From RBG-13-51-18 sp963739395 (GTDB taxonomy: Bacteria > Chloroflexota > Dehalococcoidia > Dehalococcoidales > RBG-16-60-22), in contig CAVUAE010000001.1 of assembly GCA_963739395.1 (NCBI GenBank), positions 62,001-126,000 of the forward strand: a stretch of 64,000 bases of DNA, written 5' to 3'. The notes under the pieces are model-generated. The model had not been told where the DNA came from and searched no databases. It was given only the letters and a program-made list of their open reading frames with translations. Of this stretch, positions 34,808-42,347 are shown one piece after another (position 1 is the first letter of the stretch; every line of letters begins with the position of its first letter). The position numbers and the translations under genes were made by a program.

Positions 34808-36019
34808 CTAGACTGTTTTTAAGTAACGTCTTTTTCCGACTTTTATCGTCACGCCTTTAACAACATTTTCATTAGCGTCAGTTATTTTTTTACCATCGAT
34901 GGTTACTGCGCCTTGTTTAATCAGTCGTCCTGCTTCGCTGCGGCTGGCGGCTAAACCTGATTGCGCCAGCAGCTGACTGATGGTTGTATTTTGCGTAATT
35001 TTATATTCTTCAATTTCGTCTGGTAGTTCCTTGTTTTGTACTGTCTTTTCAAAGTGCTCCTGGGCGGCTTGAGCATCCTTTTCACTATAGAGCTGTTTTA
35101 CCAGAATGAAAGCCAAACGTTTTTTCAAGTCCATGGGATTGACTTTTTTATGATTAATATCGAAAGTCATTTGCGCAACTTCTTCAGGTGATACATCAGT
35201 TAAAAGGGTGAAATAATGTATCAAGATATTATCCGGGATGGACATGGTCTTACCGTAGATAGTCTCTGGGGGTTCGGCAATACCGATATAGTTGCCGCGA
35301 CTCTTACTCATGCGGTCAATACCATCCGTCCCTACCAATACCGGGAAGGTAATACATACTTGCGGTTTCTGCCTGAAAGCTTCCTGAAGTCGCCGCCCAG
35401 CCATAAGGTTGAAGAGCTGCTCCGTAGCGCCTATTTGGACATCTGTTTTAAGATGGACGGCATCATACCCCTGGGCAAGCGGGTAGAGGAACTCGCGCAG
35501 CCAGAGAGGGTCGTTCTTTTCCAAACGTTTTTGAATTCTATCCCGCACGATGAACTGCTGCACGGTAAAACAGGAAGCCATGCTGATGACGTCCTCAAAA
35601 GATAGCTTACTTAACCAGTCGTAGTTATAACGGATGGCGGTCTTTTTCTTATCGAGGATTTTAAATGCTTGCTCGGCATAAGTTTTAGCGTTCGTCATAA
35701 TTTGTTCCTTCAACGCCATGACGCGCGCCTCGTCGCGGTCACTGGGGTCGCCGATAAGTGATGTAAAAGTGCCGATAACGAAAGTCACATCATGCCCAAA
35801 GTCCTGGAACTGACGTAGTTTATGCATGGTGATAGTATGCCCAAGATGCAAATCAGGGGCGGTGACATCATAGCCACAATAAACACGGAGCGGGCGGTTC
35901 TCCTTTTTGGCTTCAGTTAGCCTTTGCCGCAACTCCTTAGTCATTTGCTCTTTAATTTGCGGGTCGCCGAAGTCTGAACCTTGCATATAAGTAGCGACCT
36001 GTTTTTCTATGTTATCCAC
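34808..36019 (-). CDS. tyrS: Tyrosyl-tRNA synthetase
   Basis: This enzyme charges tRNA-Tyr. The 403-residue class I synthetase has a HIGH-type motif HLGH in APDLHLGHTITMHKLRQF near residue 55, the tRNA/tyrosine-binding YPLAQGYDAVHLKTDVQIG (about 170-188), a KMSKS motif GIDRMSKSRGNYIG and a C-terminal S4 RNA-binding domain (SRSEAGRLIKQGAVTIDGKKI). The long insertion-free architecture is of the TyrZ-like bacterial class. The start is GTG 36019 with AGGAG upstream. No T-box leader is seen; it follows ribF at 12 nt. Confidence 0.96.
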   Translation of the reverse strand: MDNIEKQVATYMQGSDFGDPQIKEQMTKELRQRLTEAKKENRPLRVYCGYDVTAPDLHLGHTITMHKLRQFQDFGHDVTFVIGTFTSLIGDPSDRDEARVMALKEQIMTNAKTYAEQAFKILDKKKTAIRYNYDWLSKLSFEDVISMASCFTVQQFIVRDRIQKRLEKNDPLWLREFLYPLAQGYDAVHLKTDVQIGATEQLFNLMAGRRLQEAFRQKPQVCITFPVLVGTDGIDRMSKSRGNYIGIAEPPETIYGKTMSIPDNILIHYFTLLTDVSPEEVAQMTFDINHKKVNPMDLKKRLAFILVKQLYSEKDAQAAQEHFEKTVQNKELPDEIEEYKITQNTTISQLLAQSGLAASRSEAGRLIKQGAVTIDGKKITDANENVVKGVTIKVGKRRYLKTV

Positions 36020-36031
36020 TAAAAACTCCTG

Positions 36032-36964
36032 TTATTTCAGGCCATTAGCTTTAAGTATTTTCTTGCCCTTGCTGATATCTTCAGCGACTTGTTTCTTTAA
36101 CGCTTCTGTATTAGCGAACTTTTTTTCGTCACGAAGGCGAGCGACGATATCCAGATGCAGGTCGTAGCCATATAAATCGCCGTGGTAATCGATAAGGTAA
36201 GCCTCTACTGTGCGTTTATTGACGCCAAACGTGGGGTTTTTACCTATATTGGTCATCGTCTGGTAAACATTGCCGTTAATATGCGCCCAGCCGGTGTAAA
36301 CACCATCCGGCGGTAAAGCATGGTCTGACGGCATATCGAGATTAGCCGTAGGGAATCCAAGACTAACGCCACGGCCTGTGCCTGACACAACTTTGCCTGT
36401 CAGCTGGAAGGGACGACCGGTAAGCTGGCGGACTGTTTGTATGTCACCAGCAGCCAAGGCTTTACGTATCGTCGTGCTACTAACTATTTTACCTTTAATC
36501 ACTAATGGTGGTACCACCGTGACAGAGAACCCCATGCTTTGTCCCAGTTTATTAAGATTTTCCGTATTGCCTTCCCGTCCTTTGCCGAGCGCGAAATCCT
36601 CACCAACAACGAGACCACGCATATTAAGATATTTTTGTAGCAGGGCAACGAATTGGCGGGCAGAAAGCTGCGCTAGCTCCGGTGTAAATGATAGGGGAAT
36701 TACCGTGGCGACTCTAGCCTGCTTGAGAAGTTCAAGTCTTTCATCAATATCCGTTAAAAAGGGAAGCTTACTACGATGCGAAAGCAGTTTTTCTGGATTG
36801 TGCCGGAAAGTAACCACACCGGAAAGCATTTGCCGCTTTTTAGCCTGACGTAATAGCTCATCGAGCAAACGCTGATGACCGAGGTGTACTCCGTCAAAGA
36901 CACCAACGGACAGCACCGACTCTTTCGCGGAAGAAAATCTGGCTAACTCTTCCTCAACCAGCAC
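36032..36964 (-). CDS. ribF: Bifunctional riboflavin kinase / FAD synthetase
   Basis: RibF makes FMN and then FAD from riboflavin. The 310-residue protein has the N-terminal nucleotidyltransferase domain (LSVGVFDGVHLGHQRLLDEL, GVVTFRHNPEKLL, VGEDFALGKGREG, SSTTIRKALAAGD) and a C-terminal riboflavin kinase domain from about residue 185 (GFPTANLDMP, LPPDGVYTGWAHING, NIGKNPTFG). The start is GTG 36964, with AAGGAG 8 nt upstream. A promoter at 37027-37055 suggests it can be transcribed independently of the DUF1015 gene. Confidence 0.96.
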   Translation of the reverse strand: MLVEEELARFSSAKESVLSVGVFDGVHLGHQRLLDELLRQAKKRQMLSGVVTFRHNPEKLLSHRSKLPFLTDIDERLELLKQARVATVIPLSFTPELAQLSARQFVALLQKYLNMRGLVVGEDFALGKGREGNTENLNKLGQSMGFSVTVVPPLVIKGKIVSSTTIRKALAAGDIQTVRQLTGRPFQLTGKVVSGTGRGVSLGFPTANLDMPSDHALPPDGVYTGWAHINGNVYQTMTNIGKNPTFGVNKRTVEAYLIDYHGDLYGYDLHLDIVARLRDEKKFANTEALKKQVAEDISKGKKILKANGLK

Positions 36965-37026
36965 GCCAACAACTCCTTAGACTGGCATTAATAACCATAT
37001 AAAAAATACGCCAGCCAATTACTTAA

Positions 37027-37055
37027 ATGTTATCATATGCCCATATACGCGTCAA
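37027..37055 (-). promoter_or_regulatory. Putative promoter for ribF
   Basis: On the minus strand TTGACG (37050-37055) is followed after 17 nt by TAACAT (37027-37032), about 60 nt upstream of the ribF GTG. The -35 is good and the -10 modest. Confidence 0.4.
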
Positions 37056-37075
37056 ACGTAAAAGCGTAGGCAAAA

Positions 37076-37094
37076 TACGGTAAATTTTACCGTA
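37076..37094. repeat. Perfect 19-bp inverted repeat between DUF1015 gene and ribF
   Basis: TACGGTAAA-T-TTTACCGTA is an exact palindrome with 9-bp arms around one base. On the minus strand it lies 20 nt after the DUF1015 stop codon, upstream of the ribF promoter, and is followed by TTTT. It could be a weak terminator (6-bp stem, 7-nt loop) or a dimeric operator. Confidence 0.6.
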
Positions 37095-37113
37095 ATAGAT
37101 TAGGGTAAAAAGT

Positions 37114-38421
37114 TCAGGCGAAGCGGTAACAGACTAAACCAGCTGGAACTTTAGGATAGAAATAGGTTGATTTTTTGGGCATACGGTCGCCGCTATCAGC
37201 GATGGCTTTAATAACGCTGGGCTTAACCGGATTAACGATGATGCCCAGTTGATACTCTCCGTCCAATACTTTTTTAACTGATTCCGCGGCGTCGTAATTG
37301 TAATCGAGGAAGGCGCCTGCTTTTTCATGTGTCAAGCCGAGTAATTCTTCAAGGATAACGTGGTCGACGATGCTGACATCCAGTTTTTCATAAAGCTCCG
37401 AATGAAAAGCCGGGAACATAGGACGGATAGCTTTAGCATCGCGTATAGAAAGCACTAAAAGCTTACCGTGCTTAAGTCCACAGAGGACTAATTTTATAAT
37501 ATCTCCGGTAAGCAGGCGGTCTATCTGCGACCCGATGTTTTTCTTATTGAGAGGATATTCGGTAACATTAAAAAAAGTATTAAGTCTGTTGAGTAAGCCA
37601 TCTAATGCTGATTGCGCCATGCTGCGGACCAGGCGATGCGCCGGCAGAATAACAAGTCCGGGGTCGGCAATATCCACCAGCGTCATCATCACGAAGTCGT
37701 AAGGTTCTTCCATTAAAATCGGCGGAGATGTGCTTCGCTTTTCTCGCTGGTAAGCCAGAGCGCTTTCGTAACGGTGGTGGCCATCGGCGATATAGAGAGG
37801 CTGGTCTGCCAGGCAGAGTTTTATCCGACTGATAACAGCGTCATCGGTCAATGTCCAGATACGGTGGCTTTCATCATAGAGACTGGAAGAGTTAAAGGCT
37901 GGTTTTTGACTGATGGAATTATCTAACAAAGAAGCGATTTCCTTGTTTTTATCATCGTATAAAGCCATCACCGGGCTGGCGTTGGCCCCCAGCGCCCATA
38001 ACATACTTAAGCGGTCGCTTCTAGCTCCTGGAAGCGTTCCCTCATGTGGGCGGATAACCATTTTACTCCAGTCCTCCAGCTTTACGAGGCAGTACAAATT
38101 ACGGCGGTATAATGACTTTCCTTGATGTGTAAAGGTATGTTCGTCAATATAAAATGACGGTCTTTCATCCGCCACGAGAATTTGCTGTTCCAACCAGCTT
38201 TTCAAGGTAGTTGCAGCGCGAGTATATTTATTAAACGTGTCTTTATCCTGCGGCTGTTCCTTACCCCACTCAATACGGACGAAGTTGTGGTCGCTGCGTT
38301 CGTAAAGCTCTTGTTGCAGCTGGGGAGTGATGATATCGTAGGGCGGACAGATAACCTTTGCCAGGTCCTTCACCACTGCAGGATTATAGTGTACGCCTTG
38401 AAATGGGCGGATTTCAGCCAA
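37114..38421 (-). CDS. DUF1015 family protein
   Basis: The 435-residue protein belongs to DUF1015, a family recognised by the N-terminus IRPFQGVHYNP...VICPPYDII, the central LYIADGHHRYESALAYQ motif near residue 212 and RLVRSM later. DUF1015 genes in anaerobes are often found next to serine-synthesis genes, and here serA and an aminotransferase lie in the same minus-strand run, three and four genes downstream. Its biochemical function is not established to my knowledge. The start is TTG 38421 with AGGAG 6 nt upstream. Confidence 0.92.
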   Translation of the reverse strand: MAEIRPFQGVHYNPAVVKDLAKVICPPYDIITPQLQQELYERSDHNFVRIEWGKEQPQDKDTFNKYTRAATTLKSWLEQQILVADERPSFYIDEHTFTHQGKSLYRRNLYCLVKLEDWSKMVIRPHEGTLPGARSDRLSMLWALGANASPVMALYDDKNKEIASLLDNSISQKPAFNSSSLYDESHRIWTLTDDAVISRIKLCLADQPLYIADGHHRYESALAYQREKRSTSPPILMEEPYDFVMMTLVDIADPGLVILPAHRLVRSMAQSALDGLLNRLNTFFNVTEYPLNKKNIGSQIDRLLTGDIIKLVLCGLKHGKLLVLSIRDAKAIRPMFPAFHSELYEKLDVSIVDHVILEELLGLTHEKAGAFLDYNYDAAESVKKVLDGEYQLGIIVNPVKPSVIKAIADSGDRMPKKSTYFYPKVPAGLVCYRFA

Positions 38422-38503
38422 TTAACACTCCTTTAATGAAAAGTGTATAGTCAAGTTTAACGTATCACATAGAAATGTCGCAAGTGGTTAATTACTAAAA
38501 TAT

Positions 38504-38533
38504 TTGTTTACTAATAGAGAATTGAAGTATAAA
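38504..38533 (+). promoter_or_regulatory. Possible promoter for the zinc-ribbon protein gene
   Basis: TTGTTT (38504-38509) and TATAAA (38528-38533) are spaced by 18 nt in a very AT-rich intergenic stretch, about 60 nt before the start codon. Weak evidence because of base composition. Confidence 0.35.
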
Positions 38534-38593
38534 ATGTTATATTATTGCTACCCTTAAAAAGAAACACTTGAATAATTTTGAGGGGGTAATCAA

Positions 38594-39037
38594 ATGGACT
38601 GGGAAGAAATTTGGTGGTGTAGCAGTTGTAGCGAAGAAATTGATGATCCAGAACCGATTTATGAATGCAAAAATGGCCATATATACTCGCGGTCAAACAG
38701 CCTCGATGGCAATGGACGTAACTGCCCAGATTGTAGATTATTTGGAAGTGAAATTATCGAAAATGGTTGTCCGAATTGCAATTCAATTTTAGAAAAAGTT
38801 GAAGCTGGTGAATGTCCTAAATGTAGGGAGTTCGTTTTAAAGGAAGATACCGAAGATAATATTTGCCCAAAATGCGGTCAAGATTTTGATGAAGAACCCG
38901 AACCAGATGTAGATCCAAGCAAAATCGGATTTTATGAAAATGAAGAAGATAAAGAAGATGATGAAGAAGAAAATAAACATGATTATGATGAGGATATAGA
39001 TGAAGATATGGATGAGGATTATGATGATGACGATTGA
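38594..39037 (+). CDS. Multi-zinc-ribbon protein with acidic Asp/Glu tail
   Basis: I do not recognise a named family. The 147-residue protein carries CxxC pairs at CSSC, CPDC, CPNC, CPKC and CPKC, plus a Cys-x-x-Gly-His (CKNGH) near residue 26, which suggests two or three zinc ribbons in residues 1-108. The last 40 residues are almost entirely Asp, Glu, Asn and Tyr (DEDIDEDMDEDYDDDD), like a nucleic-acid mimic or a histone-chaperone-type tail. Its codon use is visibly AT-rich compared with its neighbours, hinting at recent acquisition. The ATG has AGGGGGT 6 nt upstream. Expression seems real; function unknown. Confidence 0.75.
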   Translation: MDWEEIWWCSSCSEEIDDPEPIYECKNGHIYSRSNSLDGNGRNCPDCRLFGSEIIENGCPNCNSILEKVEAGECPKCREFVLKEDTEDNICPKCGQDFDEEPEPDVDPSKIGFYENEEDKEDDEEENKHDYDEDIDEDMDEDYDDDD

Positions 39038-39067
39038 TACTTATTATAATGTAATTTGGAGGAATAC

Positions 39068-39682
39068 TTGTTAATTCGTAAACTTGTTATCGGTCCTTAC
39101 GCCAGTAATTGCTATATTGTCGGGGATGAAGTGGCAAAAGAGGGGATGATTATCGACCCAGGCGCTAACGCCCCGGAAATTTTAAAAACGGTAGAAAAAC
39201 TAGGACTTAAGATAAAACTGGTAGTCTTAACCCACCGCCACCCCGACCATGTGGGCGCGACTGCTCAAGTATTAAAAAACACCAAAGCCAAGCTCGCCGC
39301 CCATGCCGAGTGCGCTAAATACCTCCCGCAATCGCCAAGCTATGTTTATGAAGAACCTTTCGAAGGCGCTCCTAAACCGACACGTATTCTTGAAGACGGT
39401 GACAATATAAATATCGGGAATCTGTATTTTAAGGTGCTGCATACGCCGGGGCACACACCTTGCGGTATCAGTATTGCGGGGGAGGGACATGTCTTTACGG
39501 GGGATACGCTTTTCAATTACGGTATTGGGCGCTATGACTTGATTGACGGCGACTATGATGCGTTAATTAAAGGCATCAAGACCAAGCTGCTGACCCTACC
39601 TCCAGATACTATTATCCATCCCGGACATGGGCCAGATTCCACCATAGCTACCGAGATAAGAGCGAATACGTTTTTGAAGTAA
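39068..39682 (+). CDS. MBL-fold metallo-hydrolase (glyoxalase II-like)
   Basis: The 204-residue protein carries LTHRHPDHVGATAQVL (HxHxDH), HTPGHTPCGISIAGEGHVFTGDTLF and HPGHGPDSTI, all metal-binding motifs of the hydroxyacylglutathione hydrolase-like group. The start TTG at 39068 is preferred because GGAGG (39058-39062) lies 5 nt upstream and the family N-terminus LIRKLVIGPYASN begins there. It is a paralogue of the protein at 25733-26371. It follows the zinc-ribbon gene by 30 nt and converges on acr3. Confidence 0.92.
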   Translation: MLIRKLVIGPYASNCYIVGDEVAKEGMIIDPGANAPEILKTVEKLGLKIKLVVLTHRHPDHVGATAQVLKNTKAKLAAHAECAKYLPQSPSYVYEEPFEGAPKPTRILEDGDNINIGNLYFKVLHTPGHTPCGISIAGEGHVFTGDTLFNYGIGRYDLIDGDYDALIKGIKTKLLTLPPDTIIHPGHGPDSTIATEIRANTFLK

Positions 39683-39685
39683 TAT

Positions 39686-40750
39686 TTACGCTAGTTTCTG
39701 ATTCTGCCAGTATTTCCTTTGGAACCACAGTGCAAGGTTCACCAGACTCACTAATACCGGTACTTCTACCAGCGGTCCTATCACTGCCGCAAAAGCTTCG
39801 CCACTCCCGATGCCGAAGACCGCTACAGCCACGGCAATCGCCAGTTCGAAATTGTTGGAGGCGGCGGTAAAAGCTATAGAAGTCGTTTGGCTGTAGTCCG
39901 CCCCAATCCTTTTACCCATCCAGAAGGACACTAAAAACATAATCACGAAGTAGATTAAAAGCGGCACGGCTATCTTTAAAACGTCGAGTGGTATCTGCAC
40001 GATTAGTTCGCCTTTAAGCGAGAACATCACCACGATGGTAAATAGCAAAGCCGCTAGCGTAATCGGGCTTATCTTGGGGATGAACTTGGTCTCGTACCAA
40101 TCGCGTCCCTTGGTCTTAAGGAAGACGAATCGCGTCAACATCCCGCCGAAAAACGGAATGCCAAGATAAATGAACACGCTCTTGGCGATGTCTGCCATTG
40201 TCACGTCCACCGCCGAGCCCGCCATCCCGAACCATTGCGGCAGTATGGTGATGAAGATGTAAGCATAAACGGAGTAGAAGAGAATCTGGAAAACGGAGTT
40301 AAGCGCCACCAATCCTGCGGCGTATTCTCGGTCGCCTTTAGCCAGCTCGTTCCAGACGATGACCATCGCGATGCATCGCGCCAGTCCTATCATGATAAGC
40401 CCGTACATGTAATCCGGCATCGGCCATATCTTGCCGAGGAAAAGGACAGCCAGCAGGAACATCAAGATTGGTCCGATGACCCAGTTCTGCGCCAGCGAAA
40501 GCAAAAGCACTCGCCAGTTGCGGAAAACCCTCCCCATTTCTTCATAGCGTACCTTAGCGAGGGGAGGGTACATCATTAATATCAATCCTACGGCTATCGG
40601 TATTGATGTTGTGCCCACGCTTAAGGAGTTGATGAATTTGCCCACTTCCGGCGACCCCCACCCCAGTAAAACCCCAAACCCCATCGCCAGGAATATCCAG
40701 AGCGTCAGGAATCTATCTAGAAATGATAAGCGTCCGGTTGCTTGACCCAT
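39686..40750 (-). CDS. acr3: ACR3-family arsenite efflux transporter
   Basis: This 354-residue protein exports arsenite across the membrane, driven by the proton gradient. About ten membrane helices are visible. The conserved cysteine of the family lies in MIGLARCIAMVIVWNELAKGD near residue 126, and the last helices contain TAASNNFELAIAVAVAVFGIGSG and PLVEVPVLVSLVNLAL, both characteristic. It is the last gene of a minus-strand arsenic cluster after a small UGA-containing gene and arsM. Confidence 0.96.
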   Translation of the reverse strand: MGQATGRLSFLDRFLTLWIFLAMGFGVLLGWGSPEVGKFINSLSVGTTSIPIAVGLILMMYPPLAKVRYEEMGRVFRNWRVLLLSLAQNWVIGPILMFLLAVLFLGKIWPMPDYMYGLIMIGLARCIAMVIVWNELAKGDREYAAGLVALNSVFQILFYSVYAYIFITILPQWFGMAGSAVDVTMADIAKSVFIYLGIPFFGGMLTRFVFLKTKGRDWYETKFIPKISPITLAALLFTIVVMFSLKGELIVQIPLDVLKIAVPLLIYFVIMFLVSFWMGKRIGADYSQTTSIAFTAASNNFELAIAVAVAVFGIGSGEAFAAVIGPLVEVPVLVSLVNLALWFQRKYWQNQKLA

Positions 40751-40769
40751 GATTAATAGTCCTCAAGTT

Positions 40770-41090
40770 TTATTTGTTATTTTCTAAAATTGCTTTAAGA
40801 TAGTTGATAACTTCTATCGCGTCGCTTTCGTTGGCTAGGTCTTTAACTGTAATTTCTTCAGGATTGATAATTACCCGCCAGTTATTATAGCGGAATGCTA
40901 ATATGGGCATTTCCTTATTATACGCGGCGGTTTTAATCGCTTTTGCCCAGATTGACATGGCAGGCGTTATGTCCCCACTAAACTCAATGACGGCACGCGT
41001 CACACCCCCGCCCGCTCATTCTCAACCGCCCTTACCCGGGATAACAGTGATTTTATAATCTTCTAATGGGGATTTATCGACGCTGGTCAT
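40770..41090 (-). CDS. Candidate selenoprotein (Sec-x-Sec) of the arsenic cluster
   Basis: From the ATG at 41090 the frame codes for MTSVDKSPLEDYKITVIPGK-GG, then TGA (41022-41024), GAA, TGA (41016-41018), and continues open for 81 more codons to a TAA at 40770. The product would be 106 residues with a U-E-U motif at positions 23-25. UGA is a normal stop elsewhere here (rsmG and rnhB end in it), so selenocysteine is the natural reading. A hairpin of SECIS form follows the second UGA. The only start that avoids the UGAs is GTG 41003, which has no well-spaced ribosome-binding site and would give 77 residues. It lies between arsM and acr3. The protein family is unknown to me; a redox role towards arsenic is a guess. 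Confidence 0.6.
40988..41002 (-). promoter_or_regulatory. SECIS-like hairpin
   Basis: On the minus strand TGACG and CGTCA form a perfect 5-bp stem around the loop CGTGC, whose second base is G. The loop begins 18 nt after the second in-frame UGA and 24 nt after the first. These values agree with the published consensus for bacterial SECIS elements (small loop with an early G, 16-37 nt after the UGA). The stem is short, so it is suggestive rather than proven. Confidence 0.45.
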
Positions 41091-41111
41091 TTTTCTTCAG
41101 TCTACCCACTA

Positions 41112-41951
41112 CTAACGAGGTTTTATGCCGGAAACCTTGATGCTTTTGATAGAACTTGCCATATCCCGCATTTGTTCTGGGGATAATACCAGGCTTTCGG
41201 TAATTGATGATGCTATCGGGTCATTATCGAGGGAATCCGGGTCGATACCGGTTTCATCAGCCACTCTAACATCTTTAAAGCCGGCGTTTTCGATTGCTCC
41301 GAGGTAGTCGGCTTCCAGTATGGCGCCGGCAATACACCCAATGTAAGCCTGGACGGATTTACGTACGTTTTCAGGCAATTCTTTAGTCAATATAATGTCC
41401 GAGACCATAAGTCGTCCGCCAGGCTTAAGGACGCGGTAAGCTTCCTGAAATACTCGGTTTTTGTCCACGGATAAATTAATCACGCAATTTGAGATAATTA
41501 GGTCTACGGTATTATCTGCCACCGGTAACGCTTCTATTTCACCCATCCTGAATTCGACGTTGGTGTAATTATTTTTTCGGGCGTTTTCTCTCGCTCTTTC
41601 CAACATTTCCGGCGTCATGTCCACCCCAATGACTTTGCCACTTTTCCCTACCTTATTGGCAGCGAGGAAGCAGTCGAAACCTGCCCCGGAACCGAGGTCA
41701 AGCACGGTTTCTCCCTCTTTCAAGGAAGCTAGTGCCAGTGGATTGCCGCAGCCTAACCCGAGGTTAGCGCCATCCGGCGCGCTGGCAAGGTCTTCATCGG
41801 TATAACCGACGCTTTTACTGACATCTTCCGTCGTCTGCTTACTATTACAGCCGCAGGATAGTTTGTTTTTTGTTTTACAGCACGAGCCGCTCTCTTTAGC
41901 AATTTTACCGTAACCTTCCCTGACCGTTTTTCTGATTTCTGTGTCTTTCAT
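41112..41951 (-). CDS. arsM: Arsenite S-adenosylmethionine methyltransferase
   Basis: ArsM methylates As(III) to mono-, di- and trimethyl species. The 279-residue protein has the family's Cys-rich N-terminus (GSCCKTKNKLSCGCNS), the segment LGLGCGNPLALASL with the conserved arsenic-binding Cys, the SAM motif VLDLGSGAGFDCFLAA, VIGVDMTPEMLERA and SNCVINLSVDK with the next Cys, and a late YIGCIAGAI. It is the second gene of the cluster, 15 nt after the AbrB-like gene, with GAGAGG as ribosome-binding site. Confidence 0.96.
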   Translation of the reverse strand: MKDTEIRKTVREGYGKIAKESGSCCKTKNKLSCGCNSKQTTEDVSKSVGYTDEDLASAPDGANLGLGCGNPLALASLKEGETVLDLGSGAGFDCFLAANKVGKSGKVIGVDMTPEMLERARENARKNNYTNVEFRMGEIEALPVADNTVDLIISNCVINLSVDKNRVFQEAYRVLKPGGRLMVSDIILTKELPENVRKSVQAYIGCIAGAILEADYLGAIENAGFKDVRVADETGIDPDSLDNDPIASSITESLVLSPEQMRDMASSIKSIKVSGIKPR

Positions 41952-41966
41952 GGTTAAACCCCTCTC

Positions 41967-42233
41967 TTATTTTTGAAATACTTCTTCCATCACCGGACCT
42001 AGCATGTCTTTAACCATACCCGAAAGCGATTCGGCTTTTATTATAGAGAAACAGCAGACTTTACCGTCTCTCTCCATGCTTACCACGGCTAGCTTATCTC
42101 CGGCATGAATATCGGCTTTGTCTCTTAAGTCTTTAGGCAATACCATTTGTCCCCGTTCATCAATGCTGATGACCGCCTCCACCTTGCAGCACCCCGGCTG
42201 CGGACAAAGATTTACATTTTCTGCTTTAGCCAT
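41967..42233 (-). CDS. Cys-rich AbrB/SpoVT-like protein of the HgcAB-associated (HgcC) type
   Basis: The 88-residue protein has an N-terminal CPQPGCCK motif (Cys 10, 15, 16), then a SpoVT/AbrB swapped-hairpin domain (VEAVISIDERGQMVLPKDLRDKA...GDKLAVVS), then KVCC (Cys 60, 61) and a helical tail. The arrangement matches proteins annotated as HgcAB-associated, found next to mercury-methylation and arsM genes. The ATG at 42233 is chosen because AAGGAG lies 6 nt upstream; the in-frame TTG two codons earlier is unlikely. It opens the arsenic cluster behind a perfect promoter. With no ArsR present, it may be the metalloid-responsive regulator (inference). Confidence 0.85.
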   Translation of the reverse strand: MAKAENVNLCPQPGCCKVEAVISIDERGQMVLPKDLRDKADIHAGDKLAVVSMERDGKVCCFSIIKAESLSGMVKDMLGPVMEEVFQK

Positions 42234-42294
42234 ATACAACTCCTTATTGAACCTGGATAGATAAGAAAAATCAGAAAAATATGATTACACTGAT

Positions 42295-42323
42295 ATTATA
42301 AAGTAAAATAAAAAGGATGTCAA
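42295..42323 (-). promoter_or_regulatory. Perfect consensus sigma70 promoter of the arsenic cluster
   Basis: On the minus strand TTGACA (42318-42323) and TATAAT (42295-42300) are separated by exactly 17 nt, an exact match to the consensus. The start codon of the AbrB-like gene is about 60 nt downstream. Such a strong promoter usually needs repression. Confidence 0.85.
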
Positions 42324-42347
42324 GGATATTTTAGGTTCAGTTTACGC

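Noticed and set aside
34792..36031. T-box leader upstream of tyrS
   Set aside because: Only 12 nt separate tyrS from ribF, leaving no room for a leader.
40770..41003. Short version of the arsenic-cluster gene starting at GTG 41003 (77 residues)
   Set aside because: It has no properly spaced ribosome-binding site and leaves a coding-like in-frame stretch upstream; I prefer the longer reading with two UGA codons, while keeping confidence moderate.
41004..41111. Frameshift or pseudogene explanation for the interrupted arsenic-cluster gene
   Set aside because: The frame is the same on both sides, and the only interruptions are two TGA codons one codon apart; TAA and TAG do not occur within it. 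A decayed gene would more likely show mixed stops or indels.
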